DNA of 64,000 bases. Source: Morinoia aosen (Eukaryota > Arthropoda > Malacostraca > Amphipoda > Talitridae). Under the pieces are notes generated by a model, which had not been told where the DNA came from, ran no database searches, and was given only the letters and a program-made list of their open reading frames with translations. The DNA lies in the NCBI GenBank assembly GCA_030386875.1, contig CM059563.1, positions 29,922,139 through 29,986,138 on the forward strand, read 5' to 3'. Below, one piece after another: positions 10,729 through 21,170 of this stretch. Both the position numbers and the translations under genes were made by a program. Within the stretch, counting starts at the first letter, position 1; every line of letters begins with the position of its first letter.

Positions 10729-11166
10729 GTATGTGTGTGTGTATGTATGTATATATATGTGTACGTATATATATGTATATGGATTTGTATTTATATTTTT
10801 TTTTCATGCTTCCTTAAAATGACACTTTTGAACATTTGCCGAAACAAGCGATTCATATATTATTTCCTGGCATCAATAATTGCGAAGTTTTATGTCATGT
10901 ACATGTAAACTGTCAAAAGTTTTTTCACCCCACAATGAAAATGCATCGTCCATGAATTTGCGTTATCTCTTATAATTATCATTACATGTATTGTCAAATG
11001 TAGATTAAGCAAGATTAGGAGTACATTGCCCTCAATCATTTATGTTCGATTAGTGACACGAGTTTTTCAATACTCGTGTGTGTGTATCATCTAAGTGTAT
11101 TAATTTTAAGATATTTAAAAACCAATGATTGTAATATTGTACAATCTCTATTGGAAATAAAGTTTT
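10385..11166 (+). mobile_element. Second, 5'-truncated copy of the LINE 3' UTR
   Basis: Begins right after the T-rich tract that follows copy 1, and repeats 9523-10377 in order: tgtgtactaaactgacaact, the Ta-rich stretch, aaaatgcttattaac, an expanded (at)n tract at 10692-10726, and the same ending ctattggaaataaag. Divergence from copy 1 is modest. Either a tandem insertion of a truncated copy at the end of the first, or a local duplication. Confidence 0.8.
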
Positions 11167-11255
11167 TTCTTTCTTCTTTCTTTCTTTTGGTTTCTCTCTT
11201 TTGCTTTCTTTCTTTTGCTTTCTTTCTTTTGCTTTCTTTCTTTTGCTTTCTTTCT
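11167..11255 (+). repeat. Short ctttcttttg microsatellite after LINE end
   Basis: About six units of the same 14-nt period as at 1504-2290, directly abutting the LINE 3' terminus. Confidence 0.75.
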
Positions 11256-13185
11256 TTTTCATCTCTCGCTCACCCCCGAGGTGCCGCTGAATGCCCGCCA
11301 GCGCTAACCAGTGGACCCAAATGAGCTGCCTCTGTCGAGTGGGGAAGCTCGCCTTACAGTGTGTTCGAGAACGCCTCTCATTTCTGAAGGTGTTCGAGAT
11401 GAACCGTCGCTCGCCTTATCTGGCCAACCAGAACCTTTGGAGGGCTTGTCTTGCTTGCTTCCTGCGAGCGTGATATCGCTGGGCAGCTTGCTAAACTTAC
11501 GCGAGAAGCAAGTGACTATTTTTAAAGTTTTTCTTCGAACGAAGCCCGTAAGCTCTAATCTTATGAATATAACATGCTCGATGAAGCATAATTTATTACT
11601 GATCCTCTGGAAAAATATTATGTGGTTTCTTATTCGTGATCAAGTTCGTTGGTGGTAAACAAAGTTATCCTAACTCAGAATTTTTAGAATGAATATTGGT
11701 AGTTTACTATAATGGAAGCCCGAGCTACGCTCTGAAACCTACACACGATTCTATAAATAATGAATTAGTTGCCGCTGTCGCTATCCAAATTATCTTCGCC
11801 ACTCGGGCCTTTATTGAAGGTTTTGTTGTAAAATTTTGAATGTTCGACTGCGGTATTTTTGACTTCTACACGAAGGTTTGGCTGACAAGCGTCAATGTTA
11901 AGCTCTGTCGGCAGTACTTAATTGGATAGTTTTGCAAACACAGGAGGAAAACTTCTGAGGTAAATTTCGAGCTCGTTTTTAGCGTCACTCCTAATATTTT
12001 TCGGGGCAAAAATAACCGTCACAACGTCTCTGAAGTTGAAAAGTTTCAACAGTTTTTAAAATGCACAACAAGGCGGTCGTATTGTTGTACCATAAATATA
12101 CTAAACTTTGTGTCAGGCGTACATGGGTATTGAAGTTCCGGCCCTAAATCAATAGACTCGATGGTATTTTTAATGTAGTTATTTCAAGAACAGGCATTTC
12201 AAATAAATCATTCAATCCTGCACTCTTACCTCGCGTCGCTAAAAACTTTGACCCAACTTTCATTGAATTCTTCAAAAAAAATGCGGGTATTTCTTGAACC
12301 ATGAACAATTTTACTCAATACTGAGGAGTGTCTCTGCGAGGAAAATTTTTCTGAAGTCTTAATTATCATTAAGACTAAGAGCTTTTCAATCGCTTAGGTC
12401 TGTTGAATTTTGCTGAAACTCTAAGAGTGAAAGGCAGTGTTATCCCTCGTCCGTACTCGTAAAGAATAGCACACTTCTCGAAAAGAATTTTGGTTGCCTG
12501 ACGTCACTTTGACGCGAGTGCATCATGACCGTCAGATGTTCTATATGAAAAGAAAACCAACCAATAAGTTCGTCTTTTTATCACACCAAGATTATATCAT
12601 CCCAAACAATTGGTTCTCCTTTTTATCATCTACTTCCTGTAAACATAATGCTCTATATTGTATGATGTTTATATACGTGTATAATGACCCTTATAAAGGA
12701 GGAAATCCTTCAAGACAGGATCTTTTTGTAGATGTGGGTCTCCTGATGAGAAGAGGACAAACGCAAAGTTTTGTAACTGGCATCCCCTACCGACCTTTGG
12801 TGGCGATGATAGATACACAGCTCGTGTGGTTATTGAGGGTTAAACAAACTAATAATCTACCGTGTACCAGATATTACACTAAGTGCTTGGCTCCTTGTAG
12901 GGCTTTTCCATTAGTTTCATATTGATGCCGCCATGTAGGCAGCTCAGCGAAATAAGACCTGTACAGCGCCGTCCAACGCAGTCAAGTTCGCGAAAATTTA
13001 GGCGTTCGCAGCATCTTGGCTGGCGGCCCAAACTGTGGCGTGACTGCGCTGCATCACGCAGGGTATCTGCGCTAAAACTTATACTGCGGTCCAGAACACA
13101 TTTTTGCTTAAACCGCTGCGCAGAGCCGGTGCTACTAGCCCTGAGAATCGTCATTGATTGCTGGTGACTTGCGCCGATCTTGGAG
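11256..13185. other. Single-copy sequence, no recognised gene
   Basis: GC-richer patches at 11270-11500 and 12920-13160 show short ORFs, but no family motif, convincing codon bias or splice-bounded exon that I can defend. The rest is AT-rich. Confidence 0.4.
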
Positions 13186-13437
13186 GCTATCTTACCTAAT
13201 ATTACCCTTGGTGTGTTTATTCATTTGTTTGGTGGCTGTTTCTTCCGTTTTTATGTGACCCTTATAAGGATGCTCAATGACCGTATCTGTGATACGAGTT
13301 TCACCAGTGCACAAGGACAAGAATATTTTAATCGTAGGTACTGTTAGGATGGATATATATGTTGGTCATCCACATCTGGGAAATTGATCCAAGGAAAATA
13401 TTGAATCCCGTCATTTTTGACGGGTCGTGTTCACTAG
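13186..13437 (+). repeat. Helitron-like terminal repeat, copy A
   Basis: Matches 61570-61802 and, inverted, 63841-64000 (shared gaccgtatctgtgatacgag). It ends in a hairpin, cccgtca-tttt-tgacggg (13407-13424), nine nucleotides, then CTAG (13434-13437) followed by T. Hairpin plus CTRR followed by T is the Helitron 3'-end signature. The other two copies end CTTG, which is not canonical. Confidence 0.45.
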
Positions 13438-13530
13438 TCTATACTATAATAAGAGCTGCGTCCGTCTCTCTGTCTGATTCATCAGTTTAGAAGCTACTCA
13501 ATATCTTAGCTAGAACTGAACTTTGAACTA

Positions 13531-14063
13531 CACTCCAAAGCAAAAGTTTGGAATCACTTTCTTGAAATTGGTTCCGCGCGATTTTGAGCACTAAATATTT
13601 TTTCAATCCCCATCAAAGTTACATCATTTTAAAGGTTCAACTCTTACCTTTAAATTGATACCAAATTCATTCAAATCAAGTCAGTATTTCGGGAGCTATC
13701 ACGGATTAAATCAAGGAGGTAGGAAAACAAGGAAAAATGGGAATGAATAAAACAACAAAAAATAATCAATAAAAAATTTATTTAGCCATAAAATTAAGTG
13801 TCAATTCTTTGTGTTCGCTCCCCTTCCCCTAATAACTGCTGGAAGACGATTTTTCATCGACCTGATCAAGTTCTGAATTGAAAAAGTGAAGAATCAAGTT
13901 CCCGAAATACTGGCTTGATTTGAATGAATTTGGTATCAATTTAAAGTTAAGAGTTGAACCTTTGAAATGATGTAATTTTTATGTTTATTGAAAAAATATT
14001 CAGTGCTCTAAATCGCGCGGAACCAATTTCAAGAAAGTGATTCCAAACATTTGCTTTGGAGTG
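13531..14063. mobile_element. Tc1/mariner-type MITE with long inverted arms
   Basis: Left end cactccaaagcaaaagtttg and right end its near complement, flanked by TA (13529-13530 and 14064-14065). Arms of about 180 bp are imperfectly complementary. The terminal motif aaagtttggaatcac is common in Tc1-like TIRs, and a transposase remnant lies inside. Confidence 0.8.
13804..13862 (-). pseudogene. Tc1-like transposase C-terminal remnant
   Basis: On the minus strand, 19 codons end in TGA and read SMKNRLPAVIRGRG then ANTKN. This resembles the usual Tc1 transposase tail (S-M-x-R-R-L-x-A-V-I...TKY). The catalytic region is missing, so this is a deletion derivative inside the MITE. Confidence 0.5.
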
Positions 14064-14065
14064 TA

Positions 14066-15639
14066 GATGTACAACTCAAAACTTGAATAAACATTGTATT
14101 TTAATTGTCTGCAAGAACCTCAAAGTGCCTTGAAATTCCTGCATGATTTTGTGTGATCAATACGTCTCGGAATATATTTTTACCGGATGCTTCTGCCTGG
14201 AATTGCTGTCGCTCCTGCTACTTTAGCCCACCAAAGACATTCAACATTAATTTAGTAGTACATATCGAAGTCCTTTCACTTCTGTATTATTTAGTAATAA
14301 TATTCTTCCTATTTTGCACAGTTATATTCTACCGAATGTACGTGCCACCAAAAAATTAATTCTAACCCTCGAAAATTTCACACAGGATGTTTTCTCTTAC
14401 AAATGTTGTTTCAAAATGTTATGCCATACATAATTCTACTCGCAGTGCTGAAGTTTACTTCATTCCTTCCTTGCTTCTTTTCTTGTTTCTTGTCATTCAT
14501 CCTTCTTTACACACATGTTTCATTTCTTTTTCACTTACCTTACGACGATATTCCGCGCGTATCCAGGATACATATGCTATTTCCTGTCACCCATTTCTCC
14601 GTGCACACTTGTTTCATTTCTTCTTCATTTACCTCACGACGAAATTCCACGCGTATCCAGGATAACAATGCCAAAAAATTCAATTTATTTTAGTAGCTAG
14701 GATTTCACCAATGGACTCAGGAGCGCACCATTCCTAGGACCTCGTTTCCATTGGCCGACATTTTTCCCCCGAGGCTCGCAAAGACAGTCTCGAGCAAGAT
14801 TTCCTGGCGGCGCCGCCTAGCGCAAGAGTTCACTTTTGCGTCTTGTTTTACGGAGGTCAGGTATCTGGCTGGTGCTTTCCTCGATTTCATTCGTCATTCA
14901 TGGAATGCCAGAATGCTAGATGCCCTCAGAAGCAATTCCAAATGATGCATTCCATTAGCCAAATTGTACGTCTTGTGCTAGAAAGGCTAGCATAAGATTT
15001 TTTTTACCTGAGAGAGCCTGGGTTGTCTCGGAGCTTTGATGTGGATTGATATCGTGCGTATTCACTGTAGAATGGTGAATAATTTTTGTTGAGCAACGGG
15101 TCTGAAATTACGTACTCCGGCGTTTCATTATTTTACGGCTATGAGCCAATGTGTTTTGTTTTTGTAACAAATAAAATCACTATCATTCTAGAGAAATCTC
15201 TCTAGTCCAATGCTGCCATCGGACCAGTACTGACATTCCCCAGTTGATAGTTAACACATTTCCTCAGAAGGGACCCACCCGTGGTCACTTAGGTGATTTT
15301 TGCGGCCCATCTGCAGTCACTAACTCATTTATTATACAGACCTAATGAAAGCTAAATAAACGCCCGATCCAGGAAATGTTTGCTATTTTCGAGGTTAATT
15401 ACCACAATTGACTTGAAATTTGAATTGAATATTGAACTTGAGTTTAACCCATCGCAGTTAATGTGTTTTCCTTTTGATTGCACGATGAAGCGTCAATTCA
15501 CTTCAATCGCCCTTCTGAATTTTAATTAATTTTTCTACTACTTGCATTACAAAAAAAAATAACATCGAAACATTATACCATATTTTGAAAATGTACGACC
15601 AAAATGCATTTCATTTGCGGTTAAAGCGCTCCCTCAGAA
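14066..15639. other. No recognisable gene
   Basis: AT-rich, with pyrimidine tracts (14440-14680 has two loosely repeated cacgacgaaattcc/gcgtatccagga blocks). ORFs here are short and low complexity. Confidence 0.4.
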
Positions 15640-16320
15640 GTAAGCTATTGTCTCTAAGGAAATTACCTCCCTCAAGAGGATGGTGAGAGGTTCAGAGCTG
15701 CAGGTTACCCAGGCCTTCTTTTTGTCGAAATGGGGTAGGTTTTTTGTGTTGTTGCGGACCATCTTTTTTTTGGAGAGGGATCCTTATTCTTTTTTCAGCA
15801 CTCATCACTTTCATCTGTTACTTTTATCTTGTTTCATAAACTTTTTTCTATCTTGTTGCTTCTATGCGTAAGGTTTGACGACACCCCTTGTGCAGAGATT
15901 CCACGTTCCCTTAATTCCTTACCAGGTAGATGTCCTCAATTTACGAAACATGGTAGATTAAATTAGATAAGTTACTCTGAATCTCCCTACCTTTGTAGGT
16001 AGGGAGATTCAGAGTAACTTATCTAATTTAATCTACCATGTTTCGTAAATTTCTTTCGATCATGTTGTTTTCATAAACTAGGTTTTAAGGACACACATTG
16101 TGCATGGATTCCTCGTTTTCTTAACTCCATACTACATGGTGCCTTCCTCTCTTGGGAACACCTTCGTTGTGATTGAAGAGGCTTAAACAAACTTATAATT
16201 TAAGCTATAGTCAAATTTTCTCTCCCATAATTCTATCTAAATGTTGCCTTCGTCGGTCCTCTCTTGGGAACATCTATGTTGTGGTTAAGGACGCTTAAGA
16301 CTACCGTATAATTTAAGAAT
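15640..16320 (+). repeat. Repeat family R1, copy 2
   Basis: Shares gaggttcagagctgcaggtta, ggtaggttttt-tgttgttgcggaccatc, and the aggcttaaacaaacttataat block with 16745-17062. The last block occurs twice (about 16180 and 16290). A long perfect hairpin lies within it. No coding region. Confidence 0.5.
15938..16051. repeat. Perfect 55-bp-arm hairpin
   Basis: Arms 15938-15992 and 15997-16051 are exactly complementary with a 4-nt loop (tttg). The stem begins aatttacgaaacatgg. Confidence 0.95.
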
Positions 16321-16358
16321 TTATGATTGTCTTCAGCTCAAAGCTCATTAGAAACTAT

Positions 16359-16450
16359 GAGTTTACCGGAATATACCTCTACAAAACTGCGAGTTTACCG
16401 GAATATTCTACTACAAAACTGCGAATTTACTGGAACATTCTACAACAAAA
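16359..16450 (+). repeat. 32-bp tandem repeat, about 2.9 copies
   Basis: Units start gagtttaccggaatat at 16359, 16391 and 16423 (last one diverged). Lies just upstream of the host exon. Confidence 0.85.
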
Positions 16451-16497
16451 CAACCCTAATTTCCATGCCAGCCCTCACGCCATTTGTGTTGCGGCAG

Positions 16498-16664
16498 AGA
16501 ACAAGCCGGGGCCGTCGAGCATGGGCGGGCTGGGGCTGCTGTCGCAGCTGCTGCTCTGCAAGCCGCTGCAGCCAGACTTCCACCAGGAGGAGCTCTGCAG
16601 TCTCGCCAAGGACCTCGAGGACGTCGAGGGCATCCTCAGAGAGATGCTCGAGTTCATGCCTAAG
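16498..16664 (+). CDS. Host-gene internal exon, unknown protein
   Basis: A GC-rich open block with strong G/C third positions inside AT-rich flanks. The upstream border is a plausible acceptor (gtgttgcggcag), the downstream border a donor (aag|gtaacg). The translation includes GGLGLLSQLLLCKPLQP, then an acidic helical stretch LAKDLEDVEGILREMLEF and MPK at the border. It ends in phase 0. The same ORF runs on past the donor into unlike sequence, which supports a real exon edge. I do not recognise the family. The exon at 27093 starts in phase 0 and is a good candidate for the next one. Confidence 0.65.
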
Positions 16665-16744
16665 GTAACGAGTCTCTGCTGCATTTCCTGGATATGAACC
16701 CCTCAGGGGGATACAATTATTGTATCTATGGGAATTAGCACTCC

Positions 16745-17062
16745 CAGGGGAACAATGTGAGGGCCCGAGCTGAAGGTTAGGTAGGCTTTCTTTTTTGTTA
16801 AAATGGAATAGGTTTTTGTTTTGTTACGGACCATCTTTTTCGGTTCACTGCTGTCCTGTTTTTTCATCACCTTCTTCTTTCTTCTTCAACTTTGATATTG
16901 TTTCATGAACTTCTTTCTCATCTTACTGTTTCTATGACCTTTCTGCATAGATTCCCCATTCTCTCATCTCCATACTAAATGGTGCCTTCCTCCTTCCTCT
17001 CTTCGATACGCTCTTTTTTTGTAGCGGTTAGGGAGGCTTAAACTAACTTATAATCTAATCTT
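16745..17062 (+). repeat. Repeat family R1, copy 3
   Basis: Parallels 15680-16200 (cgagctgaaggttaggtaggcttt, acggaccatcttttt, gattcc...ctccatact, gggaggcttaaactaac). No coding content. Confidence 0.5.
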
Positions 17063-17305
17063 CCTGGATATGAATACTGATGGTATCTACTGCTTAACTA
17101 TGGGTGATTAATTTCGGCATTTCCTGGGTATGAATACTGATGGTATCTGCTGTTTTGCTGTGGGTGATTAATTGAGGCATTTCCTGGGTATGAATACTGA
17201 TGGTATCTACTGTTTTGCTATGGGTGATTAATTGCGGCATTTACTGGGTATGAATACTGATAGTATCTACTGCTTTCCTACAGGTGATTAATTACGTTTA
17301 ATGTG
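17063..17305 (+). repeat. 60-bp tandem repeat, 4 copies
   Basis: Units begin cctgggtatgaatactgat at 17063, 17123, 17183 and 17243. The array is cut by the LTR element whose TSD (atgtg) is 17301-17305. Related sequence resumes at 25758. Confidence 0.9.
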
Positions 17306-17750
17306 TGTAACAAGATCTGATCTTGTTTAAAGCCGCCTTCACCCCACTAGTCTCCCAAAGCCAAAAGAAAAGTAACCAATAACTAATTTATTGAACATCC
17401 ACGTATCAGAGGTAATGGGCTACACAATTGCAGAGGAATCATCATTAACCTAAATATACTATAGAGAGTTAGGGAGAGAGAACGTCAGAAACAGTCCCTT
17501 CACGCAACCTAGGACAAACAGAAGGAAACACAATAAGACTAAGCTGTTGCAAAATATGAATAAATGACAAGACATTTTCCAATTATCTGACCTAACCCAC
17601 GTTAAAGTTTCAAGTATCATACACACCTCTAAAGGGCGTTCCGATGTGGCACGGGAGGACAAGATACAAGGGAATGCTACCATGGCTTGAACTAGGATTC
17701 TCCTAGTCGCTTAATCTACTTTGTCAGACTTAAGAATACGGCCCACTACA
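17306..17750 (-). repeat. 3' LTR of the Gmr1-like element
   Basis: 445 bp, starting tgtagtgggcc and ending ...gatcttgttaca on the element strand (terminal TG...CA). The other LTR is 22121-22202 plus 25392-25757 (82 + 366 nt, with 3 nt duplicated by the nested LINE). Confidence 0.9.
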
Positions 17751-17765
17751 TATCCCCTCCTCTTA
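17751..17765 (-). promoter_or_regulatory. Polypurine tract (plus-strand primer)
   Basis: taagaggaggggata on the element strand, immediately upstream of the 3' LTR. Confidence 0.75.
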
Positions 17766-17777
17766 GGCTAAGTTCTC

Positions 17778-19643
17778 CTAAGAACACGGATAACGCGACA
17801 ACACATCGGCCAGAAAGTTTTCCTTGCCCTTAATGTATTCGATGTTGAAAGAGTAATTTTGCAATGACATAGCCCAACGCATGCGCCTACTTTTCAAATC
17901 TTTATTTTCGTTCAACCATTTTAATGGTGCGTGATCCGTCTTTAGCGTAAATTTCCGGCCGTATAAGTAGTCGTGAAGCTTCTCAATGGCCCATTTGATA
18001 GCCAAGCATTCCAATTCTATTATGGCGTAGTTTCGTTCAGCTGCTTGAAGTTTTCGGCTGATGAAAGCAATGGGTCGGTCTTGTCCTTCACATCGCTGCC
18101 ACAGCACCGCTCCGATCCCCGTAGTTGACGCGTCCGTTTGTACCACGAAGTCTGCTTCAGGTCCCGGTATGTAAAGAGCCACGCTTTCTTCTAAAAGTTT
18201 TATAGCCTTCTTGAAGCTGCCCTGCAGATCTGTAGTCCACTTAATCTGATCAGGGCAACCCTTTGTCAAAGTTTCATTCAAAGGGGATATAGTCATTGCC
18301 AAGTTTGGAACAAACCTACGATAGAAGTTCACTAAGCCTAAAAACGAACGCATGTCCCTCTTACTAATTGGCCTAGGAAAATTCCTTATGGCCTTTATCT
18401 TTTCGGGATCAACTGAAATTTTATTACATCCTACCAGAACACCTAAGAATCTTACTTGTTCACAAGCAAACTTACATTTCTTCAAATTCACAGTTAATCC
18501 AGCATTCCTCAATTTTGTAAGAACTACATTTACATGACATAGATGTTCCTTAAAACTAGAACTGAAGACCAACAAGTCATCAACAAAACTCGTAACAAAC
18601 GACCGACACTCAGTCAGAACTTCATTTATAACCCGATTACACACTCCACTAGCAAATTTAATACCAAACGGAACAACATTAAATTCAAATTGACCGAAGT
18701 CCAACACAAATGACGTATACTTAGTCGAGTCTTCCGACAAGGGAATCTGTAAAAAGGCTTTCGTCAAGTCTAACTTCGTTAGGTGCGCTGCACCGTATAA
18801 AGATTCTATGACACTCTCGGTATTGGGCATGGGAAAGTTATCGACGTTCACATATTTATTAAGTTTCCTATACTCAACCGTTATTCTTAACGATCCGTCC
18901 GAATTTTTCACAATCACAACAGGTGATGCCCATTGGCTATTCGATTTTTTTATGATCCTGCACTGAAGCCATTGGTCAATTTGCAGCTTAACCGCGTCCT
19001 TCATGTGAAAAGGAATACGGTAGGGAGCACTCCTCACCGGCTTCACAGAATCTGGAATGACAATCTCGTACTGCATAAAATTCACTCTTCCGGGTAAATC
19101 ATCAAATGACTTCACGTTTTCGCGTAATACTTCCTCTACCTGCTTTCTATCTTCAGTACTTAATTCGTCATTTATATCGAAATCAACTTTTGAAGAATCC
19201 TCGATATGACAGTTCTGTGCCTGCACCAGGTTCACTGATTCCAAATCAGGTTCTCGCAAGCGCTCCCGAAATACCTTAAGCATATTGACATGGTAAGTTC
19301 TCTCATGTTCACCCACCCTTATCACATAGTCTACTTTATTAAGACGTCTCACAACCTCATACGGTCCCTTCCACTCTGAAAGCAATTTACTGGAACTGGT
19401 TGGCAGCAACAGAAGGACCTTTTCCCCGATTTTGAACCTACGAGCACGCGAGCGTTTATCATAATACACTTTTTCTTTCCTCTTACTCACAGTTTCAGTT
19501 TCATTCGATGTTTCCAAAAAAGTTCTTATGCGCTCTCTCATAGCTATCACGTACTCCGTTACTGGGATGTCTTCCTCACTACCAGGCTCCAATAAACTCT
19601 CTTTTATCAAAAATAATGGTCCTCTAACTTCATAACCAAACAA
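17778..19643 (-). pseudogene. Integrase C-terminus + RT + RNase H (Gmr1-like)
   Basis: 621 codons. The first ~130 residues continue the integrase C-terminal region (RRFKIGEKVLLLLP, GPYEVVRRLNKVDYVIRVGE). A linker follows, then RT: WASPVVIVKNSDGSLR, LDLTKAFLQIPL, VVPFGIKFASG and FVDD (catalytic). RNase H follows (QTDASTTGIGAVLW, ELECLAIKWAI, LKTDHAPLKW) to the stop. RT/RH thus lie downstream of integrase. The frame begins after a one-base deletion relative to the integrase ORF near 19655. The RT/RH part itself is uninterrupted. Confidence 0.85.
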
Positions 19644-20310
19644 CAGTTCAAACGGGAGAATTCGGTTGAACTCTGAGGTACTTCCCTATAGGCAAATAAG
19701 AGAGGCTGTAAATACCTATCCCACACGCCAGGTTCCTCTGAACATATTTTCTTAAGCATACTTTTGAGCACTTTGTTAAAATTTTCGCAAGTCCCATTAC
19801 ATCTGGGATTGTATGGAGTTGTGTTTATAACTTTTATCCTCAATAGGTTACAGAATTTTTTCATTACCGCAGACATGAATTGAGTACCTTGATCAAGCAA
19901 TATTTCAGCTGGCAAACCTACTCTGCAAAAAATTTCTAGCAATGCCTCTGCGACGGTTTCACTGTCTATCCGCTTTAATGCTACAACGTCTGGGTTTTTG
20001 GTTGCCAAATCAATCATGACCAAGGCGAATCTATGGCCTTTAGTACTTTTTGGTAGAGGACCAATGATATCAACTGCAACCCTACTGAATGGTTTACCAA
20101 TAACGGGCATTTTTACCAAAGGAACCCTAGGAGGACGATTGGACATGCATTTCTGGCACAGCTCGCATGATAGGCAATAACGTCGAATCTCCGACAAGCA
20201 GCCTGGCCAAAAAAAATGAGTCAAAATTCGATCCGTAGTCTTCTTGATACCAAGATGACCCGCGGCTAAACTATCATGACCCAATTCAATCAATCTAGCT
20301 CTCAGTTCTT
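19640..20310 (-). pseudogene. Integrase (zinc-binding and DDE core), Gmr1-like
   Basis: Carries the HHCC zinc-binding domain (GHDSLAAGHLG, then CLSCELCQKC) and the core: VDIIGPLP (first Asp), LDQGTQF (second Asp), NPRCNGTCENFN (Glu). It inserts the cDNA copy into chromosomal DNA. It lies between protease and RT, the reverse of the usual Ty3/Gypsy order. Frameshifts at both ends separate it from the upstream protease ORF (near 20305) and from its own C-terminal region (near 19655). Confidence 0.85.
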
Positions 20311-21170
20311 TTGGTAAGACTATATGCTTTACAATCTCGCAAGATTTGTTTATTCGTCAATGCGTACCTGACAAGGATACCCTTCTCTTTTACGTACTTA
20401 GGGTAGCTAGCTGACGTAGTTTCAGCCATAGATAAACATTTCTGAAGAGTTTCATCCCGTTCTTGCAAAGCTTTTAAATCCTGGGCATTAACTTTCGTCA
20501 AATCAAACAATATTTTATTATCAGACAACCGAGTAACTGGTAACGGTACATCTTCGGCGGCACGTTGGCTCCTAGTCTGTACAGCAAGAGCATCATCACC
20601 GTCCTCGTCTAACTTACATGCAAAAATAGCTCCAGGAATATTTCCCAAGAGAACATCGAAAGGCAAGTCTGCCATACAAGCTACTTCAACATCACCTTTA
20701 AAGAATTTACAATCTAACATCACACGCGCAATAGGTACCACAAATTTGCGATTATCCGCTAATCTCAGGGATGTCTTGCCACCGGTCAGCTGCGATGCAT
20801 TCACCAATGAATCTCTGACCAAAACTGTGGTAGCTCCGGTATCGCGCAAGATTTTCACCTCCTTACCGTTACACACACCAAAAGTAACCGGCAAGGTTTT
20901 ATCAAAGATCAACTGCGATTTTGGCTTAACGATAGAGTTAATGATCAGGGGCTCTAACCTAGCTTTCTCATCAGAAAATTCGAATTTCGGAACACTGCAA
21001 TTTCTAGCAATGTGGCCTAACTGTTTGCAGCAGTAACATTTCACACTATTCCTATTTCCTACCTCACCATTTTGGTTTACAGACTCGACAAAATTGCTAA
21101 TTTTCACATTACATTGACGTGTCATATGCCCTACCTTGCCACACTTGTAACAGGCGATTACTTTAGGATA
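20295..21170 (-). pseudogene. Nucleocapsid zinc knuckles and aspartic protease
   Basis: Two CX2CX4HX4C knuckles (CYKCGKVGHMTRQC at about 21110-21150, and CYCCKQLGHIARNC) are typical nucleocapsid RNA-binding motifs. An aspartic protease follows with the active-site ILRDTGATTVLV and a downstream flap/helix ending FDVLLGNIPGA. A ~90-residue spacer leads to the integrase. The frame changes just upstream of the first knuckle (near 21165) and again at the integrase border. Confidence 0.75.

Noticed and set aside
11291-11658. Candidate host exon in a GC-richer patch
   Set aside because: Two overlapping frames are open and neither has clean splice borders or convincing codon bias.
13438-13500. Start of a second Helitron (tctatactataataag)
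   Set aside because: Resembles Helitron-type 5' starts, but there is only one copy in the window and no matching 3' end.
17459-17683. 74-codon ORF duplicated at 25466-25690
   Set aside because: It lies within the LTR, and its duplication is the LTR pair.
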